A stretch of 54,381 nt of DNA from UKL13-3 sp964392775 (lineage in GTDB: Bacteria; Bacteroidota; Bacteroidia; UKL13-3), in the NCBI GenBank assembly GCA_964392775.1, contig CAYMRD010000016.1, positions 1 through 54,381 of the forward strand, written 5' to 3'. The translations under genes and the position numbers were made by a program. The notes under the pieces were generated by a model, which was not told the origin of the DNA, did not search any database, and saw nothing but the letters and a program-made list of their open reading frames with translations. Positions 43,798-52,689 of the stretch are shown piece after piece; position 1 is the first letter of the stretch, and each line of letters begins with the position of its first letter.

Positions 43798-45845
43798 AAC
43801 GTTGTAGGTTCATTATATTGATATTCCTGTTTGCCGAAACCATTTGTGTGGCGCAACAGAAAAGAGAATCTGGAGAAAAAATCATTGCTGATTTGATGGA
43901 ACGCTGGATTGAAAATACGGAATCAACAATTGATTATACCGACTTGCGGGATCAGCTTGAGTATTTTATGAAACATAAAATCAACCTGAACAAAACCAAC
44001 CGCTTTGAGCTGGAACAGTTGCAATTGCTGGATGAAACATCAATAACTGCTATCCTTAATCACCGTGAGCAGTTTGGCGATTTTTTAACGGTGTATGAAC
44101 TGCAAACCATTGAACAAATTAGTGAACGAACCTTGTATTACCTTTCTTATTTTGTTACCACCGAATCGGATGTGTTTGATGACCACACACCGCTGTTGAC
44201 AAGGCTTCGCACCGGCAAACAGGAAGTAATACTTTTGTACGACCGCGATTTGGAACAACGTAAAGGTTATCGTTCCGGTACAGACGGAGCCTACTACGAG
44301 GGTGCTCCGTACCGGCAGGTTGTTCGTTACCGGTTTGCTTCGGGCAATAAATTGATGTTTGGCTTTGCGGCCGAGAAAGATGCCGGAGAACCCTTCAAGT
44401 TATCACAGGGTGGTTATGATTTTTGGTCGGCTCACCTGATGATTCGAAACCGGGGCAAGATAGAAGCATTGGCTTTGGGTGATTATCAGGTTTCATTCGG
44501 ACAAGGACTCTCCTTTGGCAGTGGTATGGCTCCGCGAAAAAGTGCGTATGTGTTAAATGTGAGGCGCAATTTTCAAACCGTGCGACCGTACCGTTCGCTT
44601 AATGAATATGACTTTTTGCGAGGTGCTGCACTGACATATAAACTGGGCAAAACAAGATGTACGGTCTTTGGTTCATTCAAACCGGTGAGTGCAACACTGA
44701 CAGCGCAAGCTGCTGATGAACCTTTGGTTTTCACCTCCATTCAAACCTCAGGATTGCACCGCACCGCAACCGAAATGAAGGCTAAAAATTCCGTTAATGA
44801 ATTGGTAGGTGGACTGAATTTTTCGTATCAACAAAAACAACTAAAACTGGGTGTATCAAGCGTAATAGTTCACTATGACCGGTTGATGATTCCGGGTACA
44901 CAATTGTACCGCGTATTCGATCAACGCAAACAAATATTCATCAATATGGGTTTTGATTATGAATACCAGTGGCGCAATCTGCAATTGTTTGGAGAGCTTG
45001 CCGGTAGTGATAATGGTGGGGTGGCAATGCTCTCTGGCCTCACGGCTTCTTTACATTCTTCTCTTGATATGGTTTGTGTTTACCGTTCTTACGGCACGTC
45101 TTATAAGGCCGTTTACAATAATGCTTTTGGCGAATATGGAGATGGCCGGAATGAACGAGGGATTTATACCGGAGTAAGTTTAAAGCCGCATAAAAAGTGG
45201 CAACTCAATGTGTATGTTGATGTGTACCGGTCGCCCTGGTTGCGCTATTTGGTTGATGCGCCTTCGCGTGGAACAGATTATCTTGGAGAGTTGCAGTTCA
45301 ATCCATCGCGGCAAACACAACTCTACGTGCGTTATCATAACAAAACAAAAGAAGGAAATCTGCCGGATGCTACCGTTCGGGTCAGTTACCCAATGGCAAA
45401 CCAACGGGAGCAGTTTCGTTTTCACGCACGTTATCCGGTGTCGGATAAACTTACCGGCAATAGCAGGTTGGAAGTAGTGGTATTCACGGATGGAATGGGT
45501 GTGGAGCAAAGAGGAACCCTTATTTTTCAGGATATTCAGTATTCATCAAAACAGCATCGGGTATCTGTTTCGGGGCGTGTGGCCCTGTTTACGGTGGATG
45601 ATTATGCGGCCCGGGTATACGCCACCGAAACCGATGTACTATATCAATATTCGGTTCCCATGTACCAGAACAGTGGGATACGAGCTTTTATAGTGGTTCA
45701 TTTCAGTATTCATAAGCATCTGGATTGCTGGCTTAAATGCAGCCGTACCGAATACAGCAATGTGCAGAAAATCGGGAGTGGTCTCGATCAAATAAACGGC
45801 AATACGCTGACCGATGTACGGCTACAGGCACGTTGGCGTTTTTGA
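43794..45845 (+). CDS. Outer-membrane protein with N-terminal helix-hairpin-helix motif
   Basis: A 683-aa protein with a signal peptide (CRFIILIFLFAETICVAQ), a ComEA-like helix-hairpin-helix segment (about 62-115: INLNKTNRFELEQLQLLDE, AILNHREQFGDFLTVYELQTI) and a long beta-rich region of about 550 residues ending in ARWRF, as expected of an outer-membrane barrel. HhH-plus-barrel proteins are widespread in Bacteroidota but uncharacterised as far as I know. A role with DNA at the cell surface is suggested only by the HhH motif. Translation is coupled to the preceding barrel gene by an ATGA overlap. Confidence 0.82.
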   Translation: MKRCRFIILIFLFAETICVAQQKRESGEKIIADLMERWIENTESTIDYTDLRDQLEYFMKHKINLNKTNRFELEQLQLLDETSITAILNHREQFGDFLTVYELQTIEQISERTLYYLSYFVTTESDVFDDHTPLLTRLRTGKQEVILLYDRDLEQRKGYRSGTDGAYYEGAPYRQVVRYRFASGNKLMFGFAAEKDAGEPFKLSQGGYDFWSAHLMIRNRGKIEALALGDYQVSFGQGLSFGSGMAPRKSAYVLNVRRNFQTVRPYRSLNEYDFLRGAALTYKLGKTRCTVFGSFKPVSATLTAQAADEPLVFTSIQTSGLHRTATEMKAKNSVNELVGGLNFSYQQKQLKLGVSSVIVHYDRLMIPGTQLYRVFDQRKQIFINMGFDYEYQWRNLQLFGELAGSDNGGVAMLSGLTASLHSSLDMVCVYRSYGTSYKAVYNNAFGEYGDGRNERGIYTGVSLKPHKKWQLNVYVDVYRSPWLRYLVDAPSRGTDYLGELQFNPSRQTQLYVRYHNKTKEGNLPDATVRVSYPMANQREQFRFHARYPVSDKLTGNSRLEVVVFTDGMGVEQRGTLIFQDIQYSSKQHRVSVSGRVALFTVDDYAARVYATETDVLYQYSVPMYQNSGIRAFIVVHFSIHKHLDCWLKCSRTEYSNVQKIGSGLDQINGNTLTDVRLQARWRF

Positions 45846-45952
45846 GTGCAGAGGGGATGAGATTTATCAGATTTTGGAAATCGCAGGCAAATCTTGTGTT
45901 TTTACATCTTCTTACCCTTATTTTCGCCCCAATTTAACAAACAACCGTATCA

Positions 45953-47209
45953 ATGGATATTTTCGAAAAACTCGCTAAAAAAGCAGGCCCTTTGGGTCAG
46001 CATGCAGATGATGCTTATGGTTACTACATGTTTCCGAAACTGGAAGGAGAGATAGGGCCGCGTATGACGTTTCGTGGTAAAAAAATGCTCAACTGGAGTT
46101 TGAACAATTACCTCGGACTGGCGAACCATCCCGAAGTGCGCAAAGCGGATGCCGATGCTGCTGAGGAATTTGGATTGGGATACCCGATGGGTGCCCGTAT
46201 GATGAGCGGTAACTCGGTGTTCCACGAACAACTGGATCGTGAGCTTGCTGATTTTGTTGGTAAAGAAGATGCTGTTTTGGTAAACTACGGTTACCAGGGT
46301 ATGGTAAGTGCCATTGATGCGTTGGTGGATCGCCATGATGTGATTGTATATGATGCCGAAAGCCATGCGTGTATTGTGGATGGCGTTCGTTTGCACATGG
46401 GAAAACGTTTCCTGTACAAACACAATGATGCTGCAAGTTTGGAACAACAGTTGATTCGTGCTAAAAAAATTACCGATGAAACAGGCGGTGGTATTCTGGT
46501 AATCACTGAAGGTGTGTTTGGAATGACAGGTTCACAGGGAAATGTGGCCGAGATTGTTGAATTGAAAAAGAAATTTGACTTCCGCTTATTGGTAGATGAT
46601 GCACACGGATTTGGTTCCATCGGAACTGGCGGACGTGGTATCGGGTTTGAGCAAAACTGCAATGACGGTATTGATATTTACTTCGGAACCTTTGCTAAAA
46701 GTATGGCCCTTATCGGTGGATTTTTAGCGGCTAAAAAAGATGTTGTAAAATACCTGCGTTACAACCTGCGCTCTCAGATTTATGCAAAGTCGGTTCCGAT
46801 GCCGATTGTAAAAGGCGCATTGAAACGTTTGGAACTCATTCGCAACCATCCTGAATATAAAGAGCAATTGTGGACCATCGTTCGCGCCCTGCAAGGTGGT
46901 TTGAAAGAAAAAGGATTTGATATCGGACATACTGATACCATGGTTACTCCGGTAATGATGAAAGGTACCGTTGGAGAAGCAACAGGTGTTGTTCAGGATT
47001 TGCGTGAGAACTACGGAATCTTCTGTTCGGTGGTTGTGTATCCTGTTATTCCTAAAGGAATGATCTTATTGCGTTTGATTCCAACTGCGGTTCATACCTT
47101 GGAAGATGTACAGGAAACCATTACTGCTTTTGGAGCAATACGTAGTAAATTGGAATCAGGTGCTTACCAAATGGACAAAGGTATTGTGGCCATGGGTGAA
47201 ACAAACTAA
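45953..47209 (+). CDS. Alpha-oxoamine synthase family PLP enzyme (serine palmitoyltransferase-like)
   Basis: A 418-aa fold-type I PLP enzyme that condenses an amino acid with an acyl-CoA. LNWSLNNYLGLANHPEV, GARMMSGNSVFHEQLD, NYGYQGMVSAIDAL, ESHACIVDGVRLHMG with H138, VDDAHGFGSIGTGGRG (D215, H218) and PLP lysine K249 in TFAKSMALIGGF. The family includes BioF, Kbl and serine palmitoyltransferase. The version beginning MDIFEKLAKKAGPLGQHADD is widely conserved in Bacteroidota, which make sphingolipids, so an SPT-like role is favoured but not proven. Isolated gene with its own terminator. Confidence 0.85.
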   Translation: MDIFEKLAKKAGPLGQHADDAYGYYMFPKLEGEIGPRMTFRGKKMLNWSLNNYLGLANHPEVRKADADAAEEFGLGYPMGARMMSGNSVFHEQLDRELADFVGKEDAVLVNYGYQGMVSAIDALVDRHDVIVYDAESHACIVDGVRLHMGKRFLYKHNDAASLEQQLIRAKKITDETGGGILVITEGVFGMTGSQGNVAEIVELKKKFDFRLLVDDAHGFGSIGTGGRGIGFEQNCNDGIDIYFGTFAKSMALIGGFLAAKKDVVKYLRYNLRSQIYAKSVPMPIVKGALKRLELIRNHPEYKEQLWTIVRALQGGLKEKGFDIGHTDTMVTPVMMKGTVGEATGVVQDLRENYGIFCSVVVYPVIPKGMILLRLIPTAVHTLEDVQETITAFGAIRSKLESGAYQMDKGIVAMGETN

Positions 47210-47231
47210 TCCAATAAAAAGTATAAAACAG

Positions 47232-47256
47232 AAAAGGGGCTTTCGGCCCCTTTTTT
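47232..47256 (+). terminator. Terminator of the oxoamine synthase gene
   Basis: AAAAGGGGC (47232-47240), loop TTTCG, GCCCCTTTT (47246-47254) and a T-run, 22 bp after the stop. Confidence 0.9.
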
Positions 47257-47390
47257 ATTTGCACAAATTGAGCAAGTCTTGAAGAATTCTGCAGAGATTT
47301 ATGCCCATAGCAATTGCTAACTTAACTCGGTAGAGGCGCATTCACGCAGGCGTTCCACTTGTGTGCAAACGTTATCCAATTGACAATATG

Positions 47391-47567
47391 GCTCCGGAGG
47401 AGCCCCATCTCTGAGGGAATTTTATTGATAGCAATATCAGCGCTCCGGAGGTGCGCCATCTACATTCAAAATCCATCCTGAAATTAGGGAAATAAGATTG
47501 AGCTCCTCTGGAGCTCCAGGCTTTTCGTTTTCTATTAGCTACAGAGGTTTGCCTCCGGAGGAGGCTG
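47391..47567. repeat. Cluster of four CTCCGGAG-type hairpins
   Basis: GCTCCGGAGGAGC (47391), GCGCTCCGGAGGTGCGC (47440), GAGCTCCTCTGGAGCTC (47500) and GCCTCCGGAGGAGGC (47551) recur every 49-60 bp with AT-rich filler. They resemble the hairpins in the 32389-33145 array but have different filler. The spacer 47257-47630 contains no gene. Confidence 0.7.
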
Positions 47568-47630
47568 GGGGCAACAGTTTTGTGGCAAAGCCACCAGTAT
47601 GTTGAATTAAATGACGCTCGCGTGAACGCT

Positions 47631-48404
47631 TTACTTCTTCAAATATTTTACAACCTTATTAGCTGGCAAGGTAAATACGGTTGATCCCAAGGTATAAGGC
47701 CCCACTTCGTAAGCATTGAAGAAAAACGTAATGCCATCATTATTGATGAAAAAATTATTGTTCAGTGCAAAGCGTTTATCCTTGAACCAGAATCCGGCTT
47801 CTTCCAGACTTTGATTCGGATTGATGCCTCGCTCCGAACGAAAAGCGGTTTCAGCGAGTTCTAAAAGTTTGGGCATCGAAGCCTCTTCAAACAAATCGGA
47901 TACTGTTATTTGTTTGCCATTGCGTTTGTCAATCATGCGGTATTGAACAAACGTATTTGGATGTGCACCTCCGGTAAATGATTCATCACGTTCACACAAC
48001 GTAATCCATTTTGCATTTTGATTCATCACCGTTACAGACCTGTTTATATACCATGATGGAACATCTCTGCCTTGCTCTTTTTTGAAAGCGGTGAACTCGG
48101 ACAAAAATGCTTTTTGAATACTATCTTTATTAAACAGGTGTAGCTCTTCATTTTTAAAATACCGGTTGGTGAGTGCCAACAACGAATCGCCCAATACTCC
48201 TGTTGCATTCCCAAATTGCGGGTATTCAAAAAGAATATAGGTACAGTTGCCAGAATCAGGTGTGCAGTTGTCGACCGACTGAATCATGGTGATGTTCTCG
48301 TACAACAACGAATTAGCGTCAGCAATACCTGATGTTTCGTTTGACGGATTGGAACACGAAACCAAAATTCCCAGTAAGGCAGGAACAGCCCATAACTTTA
48401 TCAT
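47631..48404 (-). CDS. DUF3298/DUF4163-type lipoprotein
   Basis: A 257-aa lipoprotein: signal MIKLWAVPALLGILVSC with lipobox LVSC (C17). The middle region (about 55-150) resembles DUF4163, and the C-terminal part (about 160-255: DLFEEASMPKLLELAETAF, FALNNNFFINNDGITFFFNAYEVGPYTLGSTVFTLP) is the DUF3298 pattern seen in RsiV-like proteins. In other bacteria RsiV binds lysozyme; nothing here shows that this one does. No sigma factor gene is adjacent. Two further genes on the same strand lie upstream. Confidence 0.85.
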   Translation of the reverse strand: MIKLWAVPALLGILVSCSNPSNETSGIADANSLLYENITMIQSVDNCTPDSGNCTYILFEYPQFGNATGVLGDSLLALTNRYFKNEELHLFNKDSIQKAFLSEFTAFKKEQGRDVPSWYINRSVTVMNQNAKWITLCERDESFTGGAHPNTFVQYRMIDKRNGKQITVSDLFEEASMPKLLELAETAFRSERGINPNQSLEEAGFWFKDKRFALNNNFFINNDGITFFFNAYEVGPYTLGSTVFTLPANKVVKYLKK

Positions 48405-48495
48405 AAAGCAAATATAGGAATCCCCGGATGTTTTAGTCCACCTGAGAAATCCACCTGCTTAGTCTAAGGTGGACTAAACAGATACGATTGGGTGC

Positions 48496-48993
48496 TTAAC
48501 TGTTGAGTGCGGTTTTTACCGGAATCCAAATATCTTCTTCCGACTTCGGATCATTATTACGATACAGTTTTCCCAATACTTCAAAATGCGGTCTGTTATC
48601 CAATATGTAACCCGATTGAGGCAACCACTCTGTGAAGATATATTGGAAGATGGATGGATCTGTACTTAAACCCTTATAGTGAAAAACAGCATACAATCCC
48701 GAAGGAAGTGTGAACTGCTCAAATCCTTTATGAGTCTCTTCAAAGTCTGCTACTTCAACAAGTGCCCATTTTTCAAATATTGTGCTTGGATCAAACAGCT
48801 CAAAATAATTTGCAGGATAAACCTGCAACGAAAAGCGATCTGCTGAAACAGGATGAAGAAGGGTTGCATGTTTTTGCATAAACGCCTTCCACAATTCACC
48901 GGTGAGGTTATTGGAAAGGCTCATTATTTGCTTGATACCAATCAGTTTTTTACCTCCCGTGATTACCAGTGTTGGTTTAATTGCTTCAGCCAT
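48496..48993 (-). CDS. GyrI-like small-molecule-binding domain protein
   Basis: A 165-aa stand-alone effector-binding domain of the GyrI/SOUL-like (AraC effector-binding) superfamily. Visible pattern: KLIGIKQIMSLSNNLTGELWKAFMQKH, SLQVYPANYFELFDPSTIFEKWALVEVADF, LPSGLYAVFHYKGLSTD, IFTEWLPQSGYILDNRPHFEVLGKLYRNNDPKSEEDIWIPV. No DNA-binding part is present, so it probably binds a ligand or hydrolyses a small molecule. The promoter lies in a repeat-rich spacer. Confidence 0.85.
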   Translation of the reverse strand: MAEAIKPTLVITGGKKLIGIKQIMSLSNNLTGELWKAFMQKHATLLHPVSADRFSLQVYPANYFELFDPSTIFEKWALVEVADFEETHKGFEQFTLPSGLYAVFHYKGLSTDPSIFQYIFTEWLPQSGYILDNRPHFEVLGKLYRNNDPKSEEDIWIPVKTALNS

Positions 48994-49024
48994 CTAAAAA
49001 TAATTTATGAGTAAATTACATATG

Positions 49025-49210
49025 CCCTTTGTGTAACTTGGTGTCTCAGTGGCAAGGTCTTTTCGCTACCAAGACACCAGGGCACCAGGAAACACGAAGA
49101 AGAGACTCCACTAAACGATAATTTATTGCTCAACAATACTTTGTGAAACTTAGAGTCTTGGAGACTTTGTGGCAAGATTCGCATAGGCAAACATAGGAGG
49201 CACCAAGTCT
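49025..49210. repeat. AGACACCA/TGGTGTCT spacer repeats
   Basis: Near-palindromic words based on TTGGTGTCT...GTGGCAA and AAGACACCAGGGCACCAGG, with a later GAGTCTTGGAGACTTTGTGGCAAG. A related piece, GTCACGAAGACACCAGAACACC, occurs at 15661-15682. There is no gene between 48994 and 49246. Confidence 0.5.
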
Positions 49211-49246
49211 CAAAGGATCACTAAGTTTATGAGAGGTATAATAAAC

Positions 49247-50302
49247 TTAAGGATTGATACCATTCGATACCATGCACAGATTAGCCACTTTGTATAATAA
49301 GCGGGCTCCAACATTTGCATCCCATTCATCTTCTCCGGGTGATACTTCGTTGATATCAAACGCAAGAATTTTTTTACCTGCCTTCACCAATTGCTCAATG
49401 AGGTAAACCACTTGTTCAAATTCAAATCCACCCGGAACAGGAGTACCTGTATTCGGACAAAGTTTTGGATCCAGTCCGTCAATATCAATGCTTAGGTATA
49501 TGGTATCAGGTAAAGTTTTGATGATTTGTGTACACAACTCATTCCAGCTTTTGCCTTCGTATTGTTGGGCTTTCAGGTCTTTATCATAAAAGGTGGTGAT
49601 GCGTGCATCGTTGACGCTTAAGTTGTATTCGTCTTCGCAATAATCGCGAATACCTACCTGCACCAATTGACTCACCTGCGGAATTTTGAGTGCGTTAAAC
49701 ATGATCGATGCATGTGAGAATTCAAATCCTTCATAAGCATCACGCAAATCGGCATGGGCATCAATCTGCAAAATGGCAAACGACTCATGTTTTTCTCCCA
49801 GAGCTTGCATCAAGCCGAGTGGTGTACTATGGTCTCCTCCCAATAAGGCAACTACTTTGCCTTTGTTCATTTGTTTGAGGGCCGTTTTTTTGATGTGCGC
49901 ATTCAACTCCCGACAAGCAGTATCAATTTCTTTTTTGATACTCTTCATGTCCTTGTTTTTGGCAGCCGTTTTTCCGGCTGCATACAGGTCGATATATTTC
50001 TCCGCTTTTTTGCGCAGCTTTTTGCCGGTGCTTTTGATTTCTTCATTCACCTCCATCATGGCCATGCCCAACTTCCATGCATCTTTCACAAAGGGGTCAA
50101 ATAAATCTACCTGATAAGAAGCATCGTACACGGCTTCGGGGCCTTTAGCTGTTCCGGCACTGTACGATACGGTTACTTCCCAAGGAACGGGAATGATTAC
50201 AAGGTTTGCCTCAGCAGGAGAGAAGGGTAATCCGAAAATATTATTGTCTGCGTTTCCGATATCGTTCGGATTAAAATTGTCAGTGCCGGTATTTTTTGCC
50301 AT
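49247..50302 (-). CDS. Agmatinase/arginase-family ureohydrolase
   Basis: A 351-aa binuclear-manganese hydrolase of guanidino compounds. The metal-binding motifs are complete: GGDHSTPLGL, DAHADLR and SIDIDGLDPKLCPNTGTPVPGG, and DINEVSPGED near the end. An unusually long lysine-rich helical insert (about 88-145) precedes GGDHS; it is typical of the Bacteroidota agmatinase-family group. Substrate (agmatine, arginine or formiminoglutamate) is not certain. It starts at ATG 50302. Confidence 0.92.
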   Translation of the reverse strand: MAKNTGTDNFNPNDIGNADNNIFGLPFSPAEANLVIIPVPWEVTVSYSAGTAKGPEAVYDASYQVDLFDPFVKDAWKLGMAMMEVNEEIKSTGKKLRKKAEKYIDLYAAGKTAAKNKDMKSIKKEIDTACRELNAHIKKTALKQMNKGKVVALLGGDHSTPLGLMQALGEKHESFAILQIDAHADLRDAYEGFEFSHASIMFNALKIPQVSQLVQVGIRDYCEDEYNLSVNDARITTFYDKDLKAQQYEGKSWNELCTQIIKTLPDTIYLSIDIDGLDPKLCPNTGTPVPGGFEFEQVVYLIEQLVKAGKKILAFDINEVSPGEDEWDANVGARLLYKVANLCMVSNGINP

Positions 50303-50417
50303 AACTAAATTTTATAGCAAAAATATGGTTTCGTCTGCGGTTGGCAATATTAAGTTTTGTTTAAGACGGATCGTGCCGGGTTGATATAGTTCAAATACGA
50401 TTGCTTAAAAACTCATG

Positions 50418-50624
50418 TTACGTATTTACTTTATGTTTTATTTTTAACATTCGTTCCCGTTCTTCCGGAGTTTGGATCTTTGATAAGAATACATTGGTAT
50501 CCCAAATCCATTGCAGCTTTTCTTTGAGCGACCACTTTTTATATGCCTCAATTTGTTCCGGGGTTACCGTATAGGAAAATCCTTTGCTGGCATTCTCTGA
50601 TTTGGGTTTAATTACATTATCCAT
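50418..50624 (-). CDS. 68-aa partner of the nucleotidyltransferase-like protein
   Basis: A short soluble protein, with core VTPEQIEAYKKWSLKEKLQW, then IWDTNVFLSKIQTPEERERML. Its ATG (50622-50624) overlaps the stop of the upstream nucleotidyltransferase gene by 8 bp, so the two are translated together. The pattern (small, helical, Trp-rich, paired with a nucleotidyltransferase) fits a toxin-antitoxin-like module in which this would be the second partner. I know of similar pairs but cannot give a name. The 50303-50417 spacer holds nothing else. Confidence 0.75.
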   Translation of the reverse strand: MDNVIKPKSENASKGFSYTVTPEQIEAYKKWSLKEKLQWIWDTNVFLSKIQTPEERERMLKIKHKVNT

Positions 50625-51102
50625 TCTTTAGCTGCGATAAAAGGTAAATGTCTTCCTGATCCTGTTTTCTATTGCTGTATGTCTTTAGTTTAATAAGGTC
50701 TTCTACATGCACTATGTACAACGGAGTACCATCATTTTGGCGGGTGCTTTTTCTTTCCCAAAGGTCATCAAAATTCATTGGAACATCAATCAGAATATCC
50801 ATACTCATCACATTTGCTTTGGTATTGAAGTATGAAAATGCAATAAGGTTTCTGTCTTTAATAAGTTTAATGCGTTCTTGTTTGTCGGATAATAAACTCA
50901 ATGAAATAGGGAGTTGAGACTGGTATAATGCATTCGTAACACAGATTTCAAATCGCTTTAGGTTCTCTTTTTCAAAATCTAAAATAATATCAATATCGGC
51001 TGTCATTCTTGGTACACCATAAATATTTACAGCTAATCCTCCACATAAAAGGTATTTTACATTTTGCGTGTGGAGTTGCTCAAATATTTGCAGGTAATCC
51101 AT
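50617..51102 (-). CDS. Nucleotidyltransferase-like protein (AbiEii/DUF6036 type)
   Basis: A 161-aa protein of the nucleotidyltransferase superfamily. GG at residues 21-22 (LLCGGLAVNIYGVPRMTADIDIILD) and the metal-binding pair D36-x-D38 match the polymerase-beta fold; a third region, MSMDILID (about 99-106), supplies the later acidic residue. The C-terminal VEDLIKLKTYSNRKQDQEDIYLL is typical of AbiEii/DUF6036-like proteins, some of which are toxins of abortive-infection or type IV toxin-antitoxin pairs. The start is only 2 bp from the pyrB stop and it overlaps the 68-aa gene. Confidence 0.85.
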   Translation of the reverse strand: MDYLQIFEQLHTQNVKYLLCGGLAVNIYGVPRMTADIDIILDFEKENLKRFEICVTNALYQSQLPISLSLLSDKQERIKLIKDRNLIAFSYFNTKANVMSMDILIDVPMNFDDLWERKSTRQNDGTPLYIVHVEDLIKLKTYSNRKQDQEDIYLLSQLKNG

Positions 51103-51104
51103 AA

Positions 51105-52031
51105 TTATGATTGTTGTCCGGCCAATAGATACATGATGGCCATACGGGTGGCTACACCATTCTCCACCTGATCGAGGATGATGGCATGTTTGGAGTCGGC
51201 CACATCGCTGGTAATTTCCACACCGCGGTTAATGGGGCCCGGGTGCATAATCACGATGTCTTTGTCCAGACTGTCGAGGCGTTCCTTATCCAACCCGTAC
51301 AACATGCTGTACTCGCGCAGGGAAGGGAAATATTTGATGTCCTGACGTTCGTGCTGGATGCGCAACATATTGGCCACATCACACCATTGCAGGGCTTTCA
51401 TCAGGTTGTGTTCTACTTTTACACCTAAGCTTTCAATGTATTTAGGAATGAGAGTTGTTGGTCCGCAGACCATTACTTCGGCTCCGAGTTTTTGCAGACA
51501 GAAGATGTTTGAAAGTGCCACACGTGAATGCAGGATATCACCAACAATTACTACTTTTTTTCCTTTAACGCTGCCCAATCGTTCACGGATAGAGTAGGCA
51601 TCCAGCAATGCTTGGGTTGGGTGCTCGTGGGTTCCGTCACCGGCATTGATAATTTGTGCATCAATATGTTTGGCCAGAAAAATACAGGCTCCGGGAGCGG
51701 GATGGCGCATCACCACCATATCCACTTTCATGCTTAAAATATTTTTTACGGTATCAATCAGCGTTTCGCCTTTGGATACAGATGATGAAGAAGCAGAGAA
51801 ATTTACGATATCGGCACTCAAACGTTTTTGTGCAAGCTCAAAAGAGATGCGCGTGCGGGTAGAGTTTTCGAAGAAAATATTGGCAACGGTAATATCGCGC
51901 AGCGAAGGCACTTTTTTGATCGGACGGTTGATGATGGCCTTAAAATTATCGGCCGTTTCAAATACCAACTCGATATCATCGCGGGTAAGGTCTTTGATTC
52001 CGAGTAAGTGTCGCTGACTAAATTTTTTCAT
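51105..52031 (-). CDS. pyrB: Aspartate carbamoyltransferase catalytic subunit
   Basis: A 308-aa enzyme that makes N-carbamoyl-aspartate, the committed step of pyrimidine synthesis. Carbamoyl-phosphate motif FENSTRTRISFE, HPTQALLDAYSIRE, VIVGDILHSRVALSN, and MHPGPINRGVEI near the end. Full length. It lies downstream of pyrR with a 118-bp repeat-filled spacer and 2 bp upstream of the nucleotidyltransferase gene. No pyrI is seen, in line with a PyrR-regulated class. Confidence 0.97.
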   Translation of the reverse strand: MKKFSQRHLLGIKDLTRDDIELVFETADNFKAIINRPIKKVPSLRDITVANIFFENSTRTRISFELAQKRLSADIVNFSASSSSVSKGETLIDTVKNILSMKVDMVVMRHPAPGACIFLAKHIDAQIINAGDGTHEHPTQALLDAYSIRERLGSVKGKKVVIVGDILHSRVALSNIFCLQKLGAEVMVCGPTTLIPKYIESLGVKVEHNLMKALQWCDVANMLRIQHERQDIKYFPSLREYSMLYGLDKERLDSLDKDIVIMHPGPINRGVEITSDVADSKHAIILDQVENGVATRMAIMYLLAGQQS

Positions 52032-52039
52032 TTTTGTTG

Positions 52040-52152
52040 CTTTTAGCTATTGGCCTTTAGCCTTTAGCTGCTGAATTCATTAGTTTATTTATTTCCTTAA
52101 CTAACCGCTTACCGCCAATAGCCAACAGCTAATGGCTAACAGCCAACGGCTA
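52040..52152. repeat. GCTATTGGC/GCCAATAGC spacer repeat between pyrR and pyrB
   Basis: TTAGCTATTGGCCTTTAGCC (from about 52040) and the inverted words CGCCAATAGCCAACAGCTAA and TGGCTAACAGCCAACGGCTAA face each other across an AT-rich centre and could fold into a long imperfect stem. The pyrR stop codon (52150-52152) lies inside it. The same family is found at 23262-23323. It interrupts an otherwise overlapping gene run. Confidence 0.8.
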
Positions 52153-52689
52153 ATTCGTGATCATATGCACCACATCTTTTTTGGATGTTTCTTTCCACTC
52201 CACTTTTACTTTTTCGTTGGAGCGTGAGTCTACTTCCAATCCAACATAATCGGGTTGAATAGGCAAGTGGCGGCTAAACCTGCGGTCGATCAATACCAAC
52301 AGTTCCACTTTTGATGGGCGACCAAAATCCGTCAGTGCATCCAATGCAGCGCGAATGGTTCGGCCGGTGTACAATACATCATCAATCAGTACGATGTTTT
52401 TGTCTTGCACACTAAAGTCCATCTTCAATTCGCTTGGAACAATTTGCTCGTTACCCCGTCTGAAATCATCGCGGTAAAAAGCAATATCCAGTTCTCCGTA
52501 CAGAATATTATTGTGTTTAAGGATTTCCTGAATGCGGGTATGCAGCCTGCGCGAAAGGTAGATGCCACGGGGCTGAAGGCCGATCAATGCTGTGTTCGAA
52601 AAGTCGCCATGCTTTTCAATGAGTTCGAAACACAGGCGGTCGAGCGTGATATCGAATTGTTTTTTTTCGAGGATTACTTTTCCGTTCAT
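52150..52689 (-). CDS. pyrR: PyrR: pyrimidine operon attenuation protein / uracil phosphoribosyltransferase
   Basis: A 179-aa PRTase-fold protein. The PRPP-binding motif is VLIDDVLYTGRTIRAALDAL (about 98-117), with GLQPRGIYLSRRLHTRI and LVLIDRRFSRHLPIQPDYVGLEV in family positions. In Gram-positives PyrR senses UMP and binds pyr mRNA; the RNA role in Bacteroidota is less clear. The ATG overlaps the stop of the 55-aa ORF (ATGA, 52686-52689). pyrB follows. Confidence 0.95.
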   Translation of the reverse strand: MNGKVILEKKQFDITLDRLCFELIEKHGDFSNTALIGLQPRGIYLSRRLHTRIQEILKHNNILYGELDIAFYRDDFRRGNEQIVPSELKMDFSVQDKNIVLIDDVLYTGRTIRAALDALTDFGRPSKVELLVLIDRRFSRHLPIQPDYVGLEVDSRSNEKVKVEWKETSKKDVVHMITN

